This document shows, piece by piece, positions 36,831 to 46,210 of a stretch of 64,000 nucleotides of DNA (position 1 is the first letter of the stretch; every line of letters begins with the position of its first letter). Origin of the DNA: Semisulcospira habei (lineage: Eukaryota > Mollusca > Gastropoda > Semisulcospiridae). The notes under the pieces were generated by a model that saw only the letters and a program-made list of their open reading frames with translations, made no database searches and had not been told where the DNA came from. The translations under genes were made by a program, and so were the position numbers. The stretch lies in the NCBI GenBank assembly GCA_036245525.1, contig BTPG01000003.1:215146949-215210948 (forward strand), given 5' to 3'.

Positions 36831-37159
36831 TGTGTGTGTTTGTGCTTGTGTTTATGAATGTGTGTATGGATATTATACTTTTACAATTGTGTGCATGCGT
36901 GAGATTCTGCGGGTGTGCAAATGCCTGGATGCGTGTTTCTATGTTTATTTCCACTTATTCAATGTTGTTTTTTTAAAAGTTTATATTTCATTATTTTGTT
37001 CATTATATATTTTGTTTTTTTGCCAATTTAAAGATATTATTTTGTGATTTGTGCATTATATGTAAAGTAGATTAGCAACGGCACGTTCGAAAAATGGCTT
37101 CACCAAAACTTTAACCCTTGTAAAATAAAGTATTATTGTCATTGTCATAGTCTCTCTCA

Positions 37160-37265
37160 GGATAGTTAAAGGGTGGCTTCTAAATGTTTTGCGCCTTGGC
37201 ATGACCCTTGAACTATCATGTTCGATCTATGTTTTGCTGTGGTGTGTCGGGGCTGAATGAAATAT
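37160..37265. mobile_element. Half of a palindromic MITE
   Basis: gcgccttggcatgacccttgaactatcatgttcgatct-like sequence followed by gtggtgtgtcggggctgaatg is the right half and right end of the MITE family described at 61843. The left arm is missing. Confidence 0.75.
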
Positions 37266-37599
37266 CGGCTACAGGGTCATTTTCTTTTTGTCTACCCATT
37301 TGACACAGGCTGATGCGAGAAGGGGGAGTACAGTGGAGACTTATGATGCTGGACTAACGGAACCCCAAACACCTGACACTCCAGCTGGAGAACACGCCTC
37401 CTTCATCTCCCTCGACTCTTTTGCAAAGCTCCAGTCATAGGGCACTTCACAGGCAGACTCGTCAATGGACTACTCTATCGACTCCGCAGATGACTGTTAC
37501 CTGATGATAATAATAGTGTTGATATGAGCGCAAGCGTGCACATAAACATCACAAGGGGGGAAAAAAAGAAAAAAAAATATTTTTGAATCTATATTTCTT

Positions 37600-37690
37600 G
37601 TTCATTCATTCATTCATTCAATCATTCAATCATTCATTCGTTCATTCATTCATTTATTCGTTCATTTATTCATTCATTTAATCATTTGTT
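37600..37690. repeat. (ATTC)n tetranucleotide repeat
   Basis: This is an imperfect cattcattcatt array with caat and ttta variants. Confidence 0.92.
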
Positions 37691-37699
37691 TATTTGTTT

Positions 37700-38415
37700 G
37701 CCAATTTTGGGATAACTTAGGGTTACAAAAAGTCCGGCGTCCGTCGCAAACTTTATCGTTGTCATTCTGTGGGAGTGTATAGAAGCCACAGACTTCAAAA
37801 TTGGTCCAAAATACTTTGTGACAGACATTTAAAAAATATGCATGTTTACCAACTCTCAGACCCAAATAATCTTGGCCTTTTTCTGAAATAATAAACTTTG
37901 AGGCATAAAAACGCAAAAAAGAAAGGAACCTTTAAAACGTTAATAATGTTATGACAGATCGGAATGAATGTTGTCAGCATGTGCAGCAAGCTTAGTTCTT
38001 GCAGTACTAGCCGTTTTCTTTTTTTAATCCTTTGAACTGCACAATTAGTGCTGAGTCAGCTTTCTCTGCACAGGGACAGCATGCGTCATGTGACCCCCTT
38101 GCACCACATGCAGAAATTTGAACATCAGCTCACGCTGCTCAGTGAACCCAGGCTATAAAATACTCCGCCTAGAAAATGGTTAAAACATTCAAATCTGCCG
38201 CTAAATCAAGATGCCATAACTTTCAGCCCAAGATCGCCAAAGAGCACTGGGACCTCTGGACGACGTAGATTCAACACAGCAGGTCACTATCGCTTTAGGC
38301 GTGCATGTCTCTAATATTTATCACCTGCATAGCCATTTCCAGACAAACATCGCCACTTGACGATTATACAATTCGAGGAGCGGCAGGCCGAAGGCAACGA
38401 CAGCAGCACAAGATA
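37700..38415. other. No gene seen
   Basis: The only open frame (minus, 37674-37916) shows a repeat-like phrase (ccacagacttcaaaattggtcc) resembling the repeats at 9290-10690. Nothing else is recognisable. Confidence 0.5.
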
Positions 38416-38417
38416 GT

Positions 38418-39275
38418 TGTCACCACACGGGTTATTTCGTCTATTTGTATAGGGGAGTAAGTTTAGAGGGGTGACAGGGATTAGTTAGTCACCAGGTGAC
38501 GATAGCATGGGTGAGTTATTTTGGCCTGCTGTTACGATTGTGGTTGTGTTATCCTGTGAGAGCGTGCATGTGTTTATCGTAGGAAACGATCTGATATTTA
38601 TTTGAGCTATCATGGTTACGTTTCATGTGCCTTTTTAGTAAGATTTTCTTTTGTTCGTGAGTAGAGCCGATTTCGTTTTGTTAAGTTCAGTCCAGAACGT
38701 TCTAGAAGGGTCGCACTGTCTAGTGACCTCGTATGTGTGAGTCTAGTAGTTGGCAACAGTTCGTAACTTTTCGCTACATTTTGTTTTTCAGTGCGCGTGA
38801 ATTGAGCAGCCTTTATTTTGTTTTGGGAATGTTCTCGTACTTTTTAAAGCTATCATAGAACGTGGTGATAGGGCTACCATACTTTTATGTGTCTTCATTA
38901 TACATTAGGATTTAGAGCTGAAGTGAGCAGCCAAGTTTTTGTAGCCTATTTGAGTGTTTCCAGAAAATTCTTATTTATGAGTTTCAATTGCGTATTTCTT
39001 TCCGATTGGTTGCATTGTATTATTTCCGTAGATGATTCTAGAATTTAGTAGTATATATAAGGAGGGCACTGGGAAAGCCCGTTCGTACATTGTCTTGCAA
39101 TTGTCAGTGGTAGGTATGTGGCCCGTATAGGGTGTACTTTGTGTGAGATGCTGCGTAGGAGAAGTTTTGTATCGCAGTGTGGACATTGCAGAAAAGACTT
39201 TGTATCAGTTCGTGCATTTGAAAGTGCATTATTGTGTGGATATCGCATCGCTGAATTCAATATTGTTGGAACTGT
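38418..39275 (+). repeat. LTR-like segment related to the second gypsy LTR
   Basis: The plus strand starts TGTCACCACACGGG and within 50 bp contains gtaagtttagaggggtgaca, then agtcaccaggtgacg-like sequence, matching the start of the LTR at 27271-27170 (minus). The right end is not defined; gttaca near 39271 could be it. A TATA-like tatataagg at 39053-39062 could be the LTR promoter. No internal retrotransposon sequence follows, so a solo LTR is likely. Confidence 0.5.
39053..39062 (+). promoter_or_regulatory. TATA box in LTR-like segment
   Basis: tatataagga lies about 640 bp into the LTR-like segment. If the solo-LTR reading is correct, it would be the core promoter. It may instead be chance, since the region is AT-rich. 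Confidence 0.35.
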
Positions 39276-39454
39276 TACAGAGAGATAAGATTAGAGAGCG
39301 GACGGACACCTATAATCAATAATGCCGTATCAATAGTTTATAAATGAGGGTAAATTACGTACGTAATTACGTTATGGTCCAGAATTTCTAATTTCCCATT
39401 GTCATTGTTAGCGTTCCTGAGAAATAGCAGCTACATCATGTATACGACACACAC

Positions 39455-39700
39455 CCCCCTACCCCCCCTCCCCCTTAAACGTCACCACCCACCTACCTCC
39501 GCACTCCACCATACAATGCCACAATAAACAATAGACAATGACACGGCGACACAACAGTGCGCTGATTCACTGCTAAATGCCCTCTAAACAAACTGCGTAA
39601 TACACACCCCACCCACCCACCCACCTACTTTCGCACTCCACCATACAATAGACAATCACATAGCGGCACAATCTACAGTGCGCTGATTCACTCCAGGAAA
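39455..39700. repeat. Two tandem C-rich repeat units, about 140 bp
   Basis: A block with accacccacctacctccgc, then actccaccatacaat, then cagtgcgctgattcact occurs at about 39460-39575 and again at about 39605-39695 with indels. It lies just left of the Polinton-like element and could belong to its end. Confidence 0.7.
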
Positions 39701-39916
39701 TATTATTACATACATAACCTCAGACTGGTTCTGAAAAACAACCACCTTCATTCAGGCACATTATAATTAGACATGTTCTGAAAAATTCATAGGGCCTACA
39801 ATTCACATTTTTATGTCAGGGACGAGATCACTTTTTGAAACCATTGACAATTTTTTTTTTTGAAAATTAGATCGTTATGTACCGAACTTGTCTCGGTATT
39901 CACTCCACTTGACTCA

Positions 39917-40025
39917 ATATGTACCAGACCCTATACAATATTCATAAAGAAATTTTTAATTTTTTTTTTAATATGTACCAGACCCTTCACAATATTCAAA
40001 AAGAAATTTTTAATTTTTTAAATTA
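39917..40025. repeat. Direct duplication of about 55 bp
   Basis: atatgtaccagacccta then caatattcataaagaaattt is repeated 55 bp downstream (39972). This AT-rich duplication sits directly beyond the stop of the 343-codon gene. Confidence 0.8.
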
Positions 40026-40047
40026 TGTGTTCACTCTTTCATTATAT

Positions 40048-41079
40048 TCAAATAGCCAGCCTACACACGCCCACAATTTTTTCATTATTATAATTTGTTA
40101 TTGTCCCCATTTGGAGTTGAAGATCAGAAGGCAACATGTATAACCCGATGCCAACTACAAAGTCAACTTTTGATCTAGCATATCTGAGAACATCTTGGTA
40201 ACGCTCTATGCTTGATGGGAGATTTACTGTTGAGTTAATCGAATCTTCTAAGTTTGCGAGGAACTGTTTTTGTGAATCGAACTTCTCACTTCCATTTAAA
40301 ATGTTCGATTTTGTTTGAGCTTGTGCTCCTAGAATACACCACACATATGTTCTGATAGACTCATTAATGCGTTCGACTCCTGCTTGTGTAAACCCTTCAC
40401 TCTTATCTAAGACAAATGTGGTCCAGGCATTTGACTGTTTCTGCTCAATTGAACCTAACCACACTTGTGATTTTTGTGAAAATGAAGTGTAACCAGGGTA
40501 ATAATCTTGAGGGTATTGTCTGTGACTCATAGCATAATACAGTGTATCCCTGCCGTGGTGATCATCAAGTTTTTGTGTGAAGTCATACTGGGGGCTTATG
40601 TTAAACTCATTACAGATGCGTTCAAATGCTTTCATATCCATGGGATTATTAAACTGATTAAAACTGGATTCAGTTGGTAATGGTGTATGGAGTTCTGACA
40701 GTATTCTTCTAAGCTGGTAATACGTGTGGAAATGATACACAGACCTAATCAGTTTGTTTGAGTGATTCAAGTGATCTGTAAATGAAACACCACAGCCTGT
40801 AGTACTACACAATATAGCAAAGTTGAGTTGGTTTTGGAACATCTGAAGTGGACTTGAAGACCACTTTCTTGCAGTAGCATCGTCTGTTATTGGAGGGTTT
40901 AGGTAATGATCAAAAGGGTTGGGTACTTTGACTTGAAATAAATCTTGTTCGCTTACAGCTATGTCGAGTAGATTTAGTTGAATTATTTTCTGTTCATAAG
41001 TAGGGGCGACATTATATTTGGCATCCACGTTAAATTGAAATGCGTTTGTAGTGGTAATGGTTGGTGATTTAAATTCCAT
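40048..41079 (-). CDS. 343-aa putative virion protein, unassigned
   Basis: This intact frame of 343 codons is one of the few undamaged large genes of the element. It opens with MEFKSPTITTTNAFQFNVDA and contains NPFDHYLNPPITDD (about residues 54-67) and KWSSSPLQMFQNQLNF (about 72-87). A middle region is rich in aromatic residues and Gln/Asn, and the C-terminus is hydrophobic (VDFVVGIGLYMLPSDLQLQ). There is no signal peptide or clear transmembrane helix. It is divergently transcribed from the next gene, with only 11 bp between the two first ATGs. Size, conservation and position next to the virion module make it a candidate capsid-associated protein. It is much shorter than a Polinton double-jelly-roll capsid, and no family is recognised. 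Confidence 0.7.
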   Translation of the reverse strand: MEFKSPTITTTNAFQFNVDAKYNVAPTYEQKIIQLNLLDIAVSEQDLFQVKVPNPFDHYLNPPITDDATARKWSSSPLQMFQNQLNFAILCSTTGCGVSFTDHLNHSNKLIRSVYHFHTYYQLRRILSELHTPLPTESSFNQFNNPMDMKAFERICNEFNISPQYDFTQKLDDHHGRDTLYYAMSHRQYPQDYYPGYTSFSQKSQVWLGSIEQKQSNAWTTFVLDKSEGFTQAGVERINESIRTYVWCILGAQAQTKSNILNGSEKFDSQKQFLANLEDSINSTVNLPSSIERYQDVLRYARSKVDFVVGIGLYMLPSDLQLQMGTITNYNNEKIVGVCRLAI

Positions 41080-41090
41080 CCTTTTTTTAT

Positions 41091-41821
41091 GTGATAATAA
41101 AAATGTTTATTACCTTAACAAATCTTGACACAAGCAAACCAGTGTGGTTAACTAATGGGATTGATAATCGTGATGGTAGCAAGGCTGTAGCTATCCATGA
41201 AATGTTTTATACAGTAAAGTGGTTTAATGTAACAGATAATAACAATTATTCTGTAAGTGGAACACTTGATGGTTTAGAAAAGGGTGATATTTTACGAGCT
41301 GGATATTATGACTTTTGTACTTTAGCTGAATGGCTACAAAATGAATTTAACATTAAAGCAACTTTAAACCAAGCTAATTTACTTGTTACAATTGATTTTC
41401 CGAAAAGTGGTCAGTTTTCTTTATCAATTAGTCTTTTATTATTACTTGGTTTTTTTAGGTAAAAAAATAACATATCCAGATGAAGATTGGTCACAATCAG
41501 ATGGGCGTCTACTATCACCCAAAAAAAATAAAAATAACTGGAAGATACCCTGTTCATTTGTCAGAACACACATTGCTAAATGTTCATTTGAAAGAATTAA
41601 GCACTACTGATAATCTTCACAATGGAAAGCCTTCGTCTTTGTTGAAATGTGTGTCGATTGGAACTGCCCCATATTGTGAAAATGTAGTTGTTAGATTTCC
41701 TAATTCACAGTTTAAAAAATTGGGCTCCAGTTTCTTTGAATCATTGTGCTTATCTGTAACTAACCAGGATGACAAACCAGTTGTCATGCATGATTTTTAT
41801 GTTGTGTTGGAAGTGAAATAA
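41091..41821 (+). pseudogene. Putative minor capsid/penton-like gene, frameshifted
   Basis: The frame starts at 41091 (ATG) or 41103 (second ATG, MFITLTNLDTSKPVW), is open to about 41455, shifts in a T7 run, shifts again in an A8 run near 41521, and ends at 41821. The parts are a beta-rich N-terminal region (EMFYTVKWFNVTDNNNYSV) and a C-terminal region (ITGRYPVHLSEHTLLNVHL; SSFFESLCLSVTNQDDKPV) about 230 codons in total. Alternating hydrophobic strands and the size would suit a single-jelly-roll virion protein, but that is inference. Both frame breaks are single-base homopolymer events, so sequencing error is possible. Confidence 0.6.
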
Positions 41822-41843
41822 ATTTTATTTTTGTTTTATAAAA

Positions 41844-42717
41844 ATGAGTGGTCTTGGTCCAAAGCCGAGAATTATTCCAGTTGCGTGTCCATCAGTAGAG
41901 TTGAAAGATCTGGCTGACCTGCAAGATTTTGATAAAGAAGGTGAAATAAGAGAGGTGTATGGCCTTGAACTTGTGTCCGTTGGATTGTACAAATGAAAGG
42001 CAATTGAAGATGTGAAAGATGGCGCGTTTCCTAAACTTAGTCAACTTCGTGATGTTACTGTTCCTACTCCTGTAAGTAATGTGCTCTACAGCTTAAAACA
42101 TGTGGCTAATAAATGGGTAATTTTTCTTACCCCTGTTCCGCTTGCTCCTATTCCCATTGTATGGGACATAAAGTTTGTTTTTATCAGTCCTTATGTTTAT
42201 TTTACTGATGAAGGTGCCTTAGTATTTAGAAAAGTTGTTAACTCTGAGCCAACGTTTGTAAGTCTTGTGCCAAGCTATTCCGAAACCAATAGCAGAGAAA
42301 AACTAAAACTTCAAGGAGTATGGGAAACGAAGGTATCTTCTTACAAATAGGAAAGGCAGAACAGATACTTCTATTTCGTTCGTGCCAACAAATTTTACCA
42401 TAGATAGAGATGCGTTAATAATTTTTGAAATTCTCATGAGATCTGTGGAAGCTGTGAAAGAAGCAGATATCGTGCAGGGAATCAAACTTACATGGGATAC
42501 CACAGTAACAGAGTCAACAAAGGTTGTTATTGCTATTAGAAAAATCAATACAGATTTTGAAGTTTCGAGTAGTGTCCCTGCTGTTAAGGTAGTGATTGAT
42601 AAAACAACTCTAGTTTATCTAAGTTTCATAAACCTGGAACACATAGATCTTGTTTCATTTTATTACGCTAGCAAATTGTATACCTTTGAAGAGTTGCAAA
42701 ATAAATTAGAAGATTAA
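41844..42717 (+). pseudogene. Putative virion protein, one stop and one frameshift
   Basis: Starting at ATG 41844 (MSGLGPKPRIIPVACPSVEL) the frame meets a TGA at 41994, continues in the same frame to 42350, then must shift to reach NFTIDRDALIIFEILMRSVE and the stop at 42717. Total length is about 290 codons. The sequence is beta-rich with no transmembrane helix or known motif. Position between two putative virion genes and equal spacing suggest a structural role. It is unassigned. Confidence 0.55.
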
Positions 42718-42747
42718 TTAAAAAAAAAAAATATTTGTCATTAAAAA

Positions 42748-43317
42748 ATGCCACCACTGTATCCACAAATACCACCTGAGCCGCTTGAGCCTGTTGAGCA
42801 TGATAAAACATTACAGGCAGACTCATTCCGTTTAATGAATATTACAGAAGTGTTGAAGTATTTGGAAGGAGAACAAGCAAAATACTCTCGGTGCAAACGC
42901 CATTACAAAACGGTTTTCAATTCTGTACACAACACATCAATGACTATGCGGGTGGTTTTGGCCAGATTATCTGTAGGATGTATAGCTCTGTTTGCAACGG
43001 GAGTGGGAAGTGTCGTAGGAATTGCTATTGAATGTGTTGGCCTTGTCACAAGCCTGGCATGCTTTGGTATGGAGGCCCTTAACAAAAAATTTTATATAAA
43101 GTTGCAGAAGCATGAAGCATTAAGTACGCTCGCAGCAGCTAGCCTGACGAGTATGAAACTTATTATTAGTAAATCTTTGGAAGATAATGAAATTGACGAT
43201 AACGAATTTAAGAGAGTCCAGGATGATTTGGCCAACTATAAACAACAAAAGTCTGAAATACAGAATAAGATGTGTAGTCAGGCTGTAAATGTTGAAGAGC
43301 TAAAGAAATCTTTTTAA
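42748..43317 (+). CDS. Membrane protein with Gly/Ala-rich hydrophobic core
   Basis: This frame of 189 codons opens with a proline-rich N-terminus (PPLYPQIPPEPLEPVEHD). The central stretch (about residues 70-112: SVGCIALFATGVGSVVGIA, then GLVTSLACFGMEAL) is a hydrophobic hairpin with small residues. A charged, coiled-coil-like C-terminus follows (EDNEIDDNEFKRVQDDL). Such glycine-rich hydrophobic hairpins are common in virion membrane or membrane-active proteins, but function is unknown. After the stop at 43315-43317 the same frame continues open for about 20 codons to 43383, and a shifted frame ends in a PPPDYY tail at 43464-43481, so the original protein may have been longer. Confidence 0.65.
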   Translation: MPPLYPQIPPEPLEPVEHDKTLQADSFRLMNITEVLKYLEGEQAKYSRCKRHYKTVFNSVHNTSMTMRVVLARLSVGCIALFATGVGSVVGIAIECVGLVTSLACFGMEALNKKFYIKLQKHEALSTLAAASLTSMKLIISKSLEDNEIDDNEFKRVQDDLANYKQQKSEIQNKMCSQAVNVEELKKSF

Positions 43318-43320
43318 GAA

Positions 43321-43484
43321 CAAGGGAAAAAGATAGGTGCGAAAGAAACTATGAAAAAAGTAAAAGGACTTATAAGCAATTGACGATAGGTTTTGGTAAT
43401 CCATTATTTTTGTCATACTCTTCACAAAGAGATGTCATGCCTGCTCATTTGACGCCATCAGCTCCACCACCAGATTATTACTAA
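43321..43484 (+). pseudogene. Possible lost C-terminus carrying a PPxY motif
   Basis: Directly after the stop of the preceding gene the frame reads EQGKKIGAKETMKKVKGLIS. In another frame (43392-43484) it reads GFGNPLFLSYSSQRDVMPAH and ends SAPPPDYY with a stop. PPxY-type motifs recruit host ubiquitin ligases in many viruses that bud. Whether this tail belonged to the preceding gene is inferred from position alone. Confidence 0.4.
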
Positions 43485-43684
43485 AAAAATTTTTTTTTGT
43501 TGTCCTTCTAACTTGAGAAATCTGTCCGAGTGTCTTATTGACTGGGGTTAAGAACTTGTGATAACTAACTTTAAAGTTAACATCAAAGTTACTTGTAAGT
43601 TGTAGGTAACTTTGAAATTAGTTATCAAGTAAGATCATAAGTTATTCACAGGTCCAAGCAAAGTTTTATATTTTTCATTATAAA

Positions 43685-44212
43685 ATGAACCAAGACAAAT
43701 TAATTCTTCTAAGTGATATCTGCGCTGTAGAAAACAAAGACTTAAACTCGAAAAAACAATGCCTTCTTTCTGTTGTTGTTTCTGGAAAATCAAAAGCTTT
43801 TCTTGGTAAACAATACATGGTAGAAGACATAGAGTCTCTCACATCCGACGAGCTAATCAAACTTCTATCTAAATATGAAAATCACATTGCTTCACTAATG
43901 ACAGGTGATTTGAGTCGATCTCTTGTCTGCCTATACACAAAAGCGGTGAGTCACTTCCTGCCTGTTGATAGTGACAGTTTATCACATGGTCTAGAAAGCA
44001 ACCCCATAGTTTTAAGTTCAATAGGCAAATTAGCATGCCTTATGTTTTACAAGTTTGGCAATTACCTTGCACCTGTGGTAACCTTGCTTGTAACTGGGAG
44101 TCATATCGACTTTTCTCAAATAAATTTTAAATTAGAAGAAAATGGACGAGACCCAGACGACTCCACATCAGAGTCCTGTCTTGACACAGGTTCAAACAGT
44201 GACGAAGGCTAA
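43685..44212 (+). CDS. 175-aa orphan protein, intact
   Basis: The frame starts at the first ATG after an AT-rich gap. The N-terminal half is charged (NQDKLILLSDICAVENKDLN), with a conserved block LACLMFYKFGNYLAPVVTLL near residues 120-139 that is hydrophobic enough for a membrane-associated helix. The C-terminus is acidic. A decayed second copy lies at 33049-33558 (minus), where the same hydrophobic block is best preserved. It overlaps the next gene by 71 bp in another frame, a virus-like compact arrangement. No family is recognised. Confidence 0.7.
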   Translation: MNQDKLILLSDICAVENKDLNSKKQCLLSVVVSGKSKAFLGKQYMVEDIESLTSDELIKLLSKYENHIASLMTGDLSRSLVCLYTKAVSHFLPVDSDSLSHGLESNPIVLSSIGKLACLMFYKFGNYLAPVVTLLVTGSHIDFSQINFKLEENGRDPDDSTSESCLDTGSNSDEG

Positions 44213-44558
44213 AAGTCCAGGTCGAATAGAGGCAGGAAAAAAATTAGCTGAATATAACAGACAAAATAAATTACAGCTTCAGGCATTAATAGAAAAGACT
44301 GACACACCATCAACAGCACCAGTGTCACTACCGTCACACCCCCAACAAAGTGAGAGACAAACAACTAAACCTGAAACAACAAAATATTTAGTTGCTGGAT
44401 TTGCTGTAGGATTTTGTTATGTAGGTTACCAATTATACAAAAAATACAAACCACAGACTCGAACAGTTTCAAAAAAATCAAGCACTCCAAAAACAAGAGA
44501 AAAAGTCTCCACATTACCAGCAGTGTCAAAACCTTTGGACCCATTTTACATGCAGTAA
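44142..44558 (+). CDS. Single-pass membrane protein, 138 aa
   Basis: It has a soluble, Thr/Ser/Pro-rich N-terminus of about 80 residues, one transmembrane segment (YLVAGFAVGFCYVGYQLY, about residues 81-98) and a basic, Lys/Thr/Ser-rich tail ending DPFYMQ. There is no cleavable signal peptide. The start overlaps the preceding gene by 71 bp. A one-helix protein with a basic tail in a Polinton-like virion module could be a minor membrane or core protein; that is inference. The second copy at 32863-33130 has lost its middle. Confidence 0.65.
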   Translation: MDETQTTPHQSPVLTQVQTVTKAKSPGRIEAGKKLAEYNRQNKLQLQALIEKTDTPSTAPVSLPSHPQQSERQTTKPETTKYLVAGFAVGFCYVGYQLYKKYKPQTRTVSKKSSTPKTREKVSTLPAVSKPLDPFYMQ

Positions 44559-44593
44559 ATAAATTTATTATTTAATTTTTTTGGCATAAGAAA

Positions 44594-44824
44594 ATGAGCA
44601 ACACAAAGAACATAATAAACCTCATCTATCACTCTGCCGTAATAAGCGGGCTAACCGTTGCTTATTCTATGCTTGGAAAAAGTCTTCTCAAAATGAAATC
44701 AGCAGACCTGAGTAAATTAGACTTCGAAGATAGCGCTAAGCTAGTAGCAGTTGTTACAGCGTCGATTGCGACAAAAGATTTTCTTGTCAAGCAGGGAATT
44801 ATTCCAGAAAATGTTTCTATGTAA
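44594..44824 (+). CDS. Small membrane protein, 76 aa
   Basis: The N-terminal hydrophobic helix (IINLIYHSAVISGLTVAY, about residues 7-24) is followed by an amphipathic middle and a second hydrophobic stretch (KLVAVVTASIATKDFLV, about 49-65). The gene is 35 bp after its upstream neighbour and 11 bp before the next, so the cluster reads like a polycistronic or closely packed viral module. A decayed copy is at 32633-32862. Function is unknown. Confidence 0.65.
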   Translation: MSNTKNIINLIYHSAVISGLTVAYSMLGKSLLKMKSADLSKLDFEDSAKLVAVVTASIATKDFLVKQGIIPENVSM

Positions 44825-44835
44825 ATAAAATAAAT

Positions 44836-45267
44836 ATGGCGACTTTAGCAGTAATAACTGGAGGCGCGATGGTCAACGCCCTGGCATTCAGTGGGTCAAA
44901 CTATCTCTTTTCAAAAGTGGGTAGAGAAGAATATGCAGAAGAAATGAAGCGTCATAATGAGGCATCTGAAAAACTGGCACAAGCTCAACAAGATTATGAG
45001 AAGCAAAGAATAGAGAAACTTGATTTCATCAATGAAAGATTGAGGCTTGAGGGTCACGCACAGCATACATTTTCAAATGTCGATGACGCGATCAAAGAAT
45101 ATTTTCTTGTTACTGGCGAAGACATGACCATCCCACGACCAAAACTTAGTGACTACTACCAACCAAGCCCAGAACAAAGAAATGGAGAAATAATATTTGT
45201 TCTAGTAGGAATGACATTAGTATATTTTACAGGAGTTTATATTGCTAGAAGAAATGGCAGACGCTAA
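44836..45267 (+). CDS. Coiled-coil protein with C-terminal membrane anchor, 143 aa
   Basis: A small-residue N-terminus (ATLAVITGGAMVNALAFSG) is followed by a long charged helix (about residues 30-72, EEMKRHNEASEKLAQAQQDY), a conserved block HAQHTFSNVDDAIKEYFLV (about 77-95) and a C-terminal transmembrane segment (EIIFVLVGMTLVYFTGVYIA, about 118-137). The second copy at 32199-32620 keeps the same architecture with few changes, so the protein is probably important for the element. Its end overlaps the integrase start by 14 bp. It is unassigned; a virion membrane component is possible. Confidence 0.72.
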   Translation: MATLAVITGGAMVNALAFSGSNYLFSKVGREEYAEEMKRHNEASEKLAQAQQDYEKQRIEKLDFINERLRLEGHAQHTFSNVDDAIKEYFLVTGEDMTIPRPKLSDYYQPSPEQRNGEIIFVLVGMTLVYFTGVYIARRNGRR

Positions 45268-46210
45268 ACTATCAAAAATATATTACTCCCAAATTGGCTA
45301 CTGGAAAGGGAATACTGCAATAAAAAAATTACATGCAGCTGTGGGTGGGGATGTTACACTAGACCAAATAAAACAGTGGCTTAAAAAGCAGGCAATTTTG
45401 CAAATATATCTTCCTGCTCCAAGAAAAATAACAAGACCTCATTTTGTAAACACTATCCCTAATGACACCCATCAAATGGATCTCCTGTTCCTACCGCATG
45501 ATACAATAAAAAAGAAAGATATAAGTATGCACTAACTGTCGTTGACATAGCTTCAAGGTACATGGAAGCCGAACCCATAACTGACAAAAATGCTGTAACA
45601 GTGGCCACTGCTTTAACAAAGATATATAGTCGAGGTCCTTTAAAATACCCTAGGCTTGTGCAGGTTGATGACGGATCTGAATTTAAAGGCGCTGTTAATC
45701 AGTTATTTGCAAAGCATGGAGTGCTAGTGCGGGGAGGCATACCAGGCGTGCATAGATCACAGGCAATTGTTGAAAACTTTAACAAACAATTATCAGAAAG
45801 ACTTTTCAGCTATCAGTATTCTAAGGAACTCATGCATGACACACGTAACACTGAGTGGGTTAAGAGATTACCGTCTGTGATAAAAGCAATGAATAATGAG
45901 GGTCACCCTAAACCTGTTGATGCTATTAAATTAAAAACAATACTGTCAGGGTCAGAAATAAAAACAAAAGCACCTGACACAAGCTTGTTTACAAAACAGG
46001 CGAGATATTTGTATCAACCCTGTGAAGCTGAGAATGACGTCAGATGCAGGGCAACTGATCCAATATGGTCTACGTCCGTTCACAATATAAAAAAAAATAG
46101 TTCCTTCCGCTAATGCATCGATTTATTATCTGTATGAGCCTGCGCCTCAGAGGGCGTTTGTCAGAGAAGAATTACAGATTATTCCCCCAGACACTGTTAC
46201 GCATTTTTAA
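45254..46210 (+). pseudogene. Retroviral-type integrase (rve), two frameshifts
   Basis: This enzyme would join the element's ends to host DNA. The start is ATG 45254 (MADAKLSKIYY), overlapping the preceding gene by 14 bp. A helical N-terminal region is followed by the catalytic core: first Asp in HQMDLLFLPHD (about 45480), second in VQVDDGSEFKGAV (about 45665) and Glu in SQAIVENFNKQL (about 45772), a DDE triad with about 34 residues between the last two. A shift occurs in an A/G run near 45515 and another in an A run near 46092. Beyond that the frame continues to a TAA at 46208-46210, overlapping the polymerase stop by 14 bp. No chromodomain is visible. The remnant at 31737-32200 is the second copy. 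Confidence 0.88.

Larger units (their letters stand above)
33840..37150 (+). mobile_element. CR1/L2/Jockey-like LINE, dead
   Basis: The plus strand holds an endonuclease (about 33960-34720), a reverse transcriptase (35400-36270), the C-terminal thumb region (36348-36620) and a 3' end (aataaagtattattgtcat) with a short attgtc tail. Many stops and frameshifts occur outside the RT core. A (TG)n array (36730-36793) lies in the 3' UTR. The clade is inferred from the motifs only. Confidence 0.82.
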
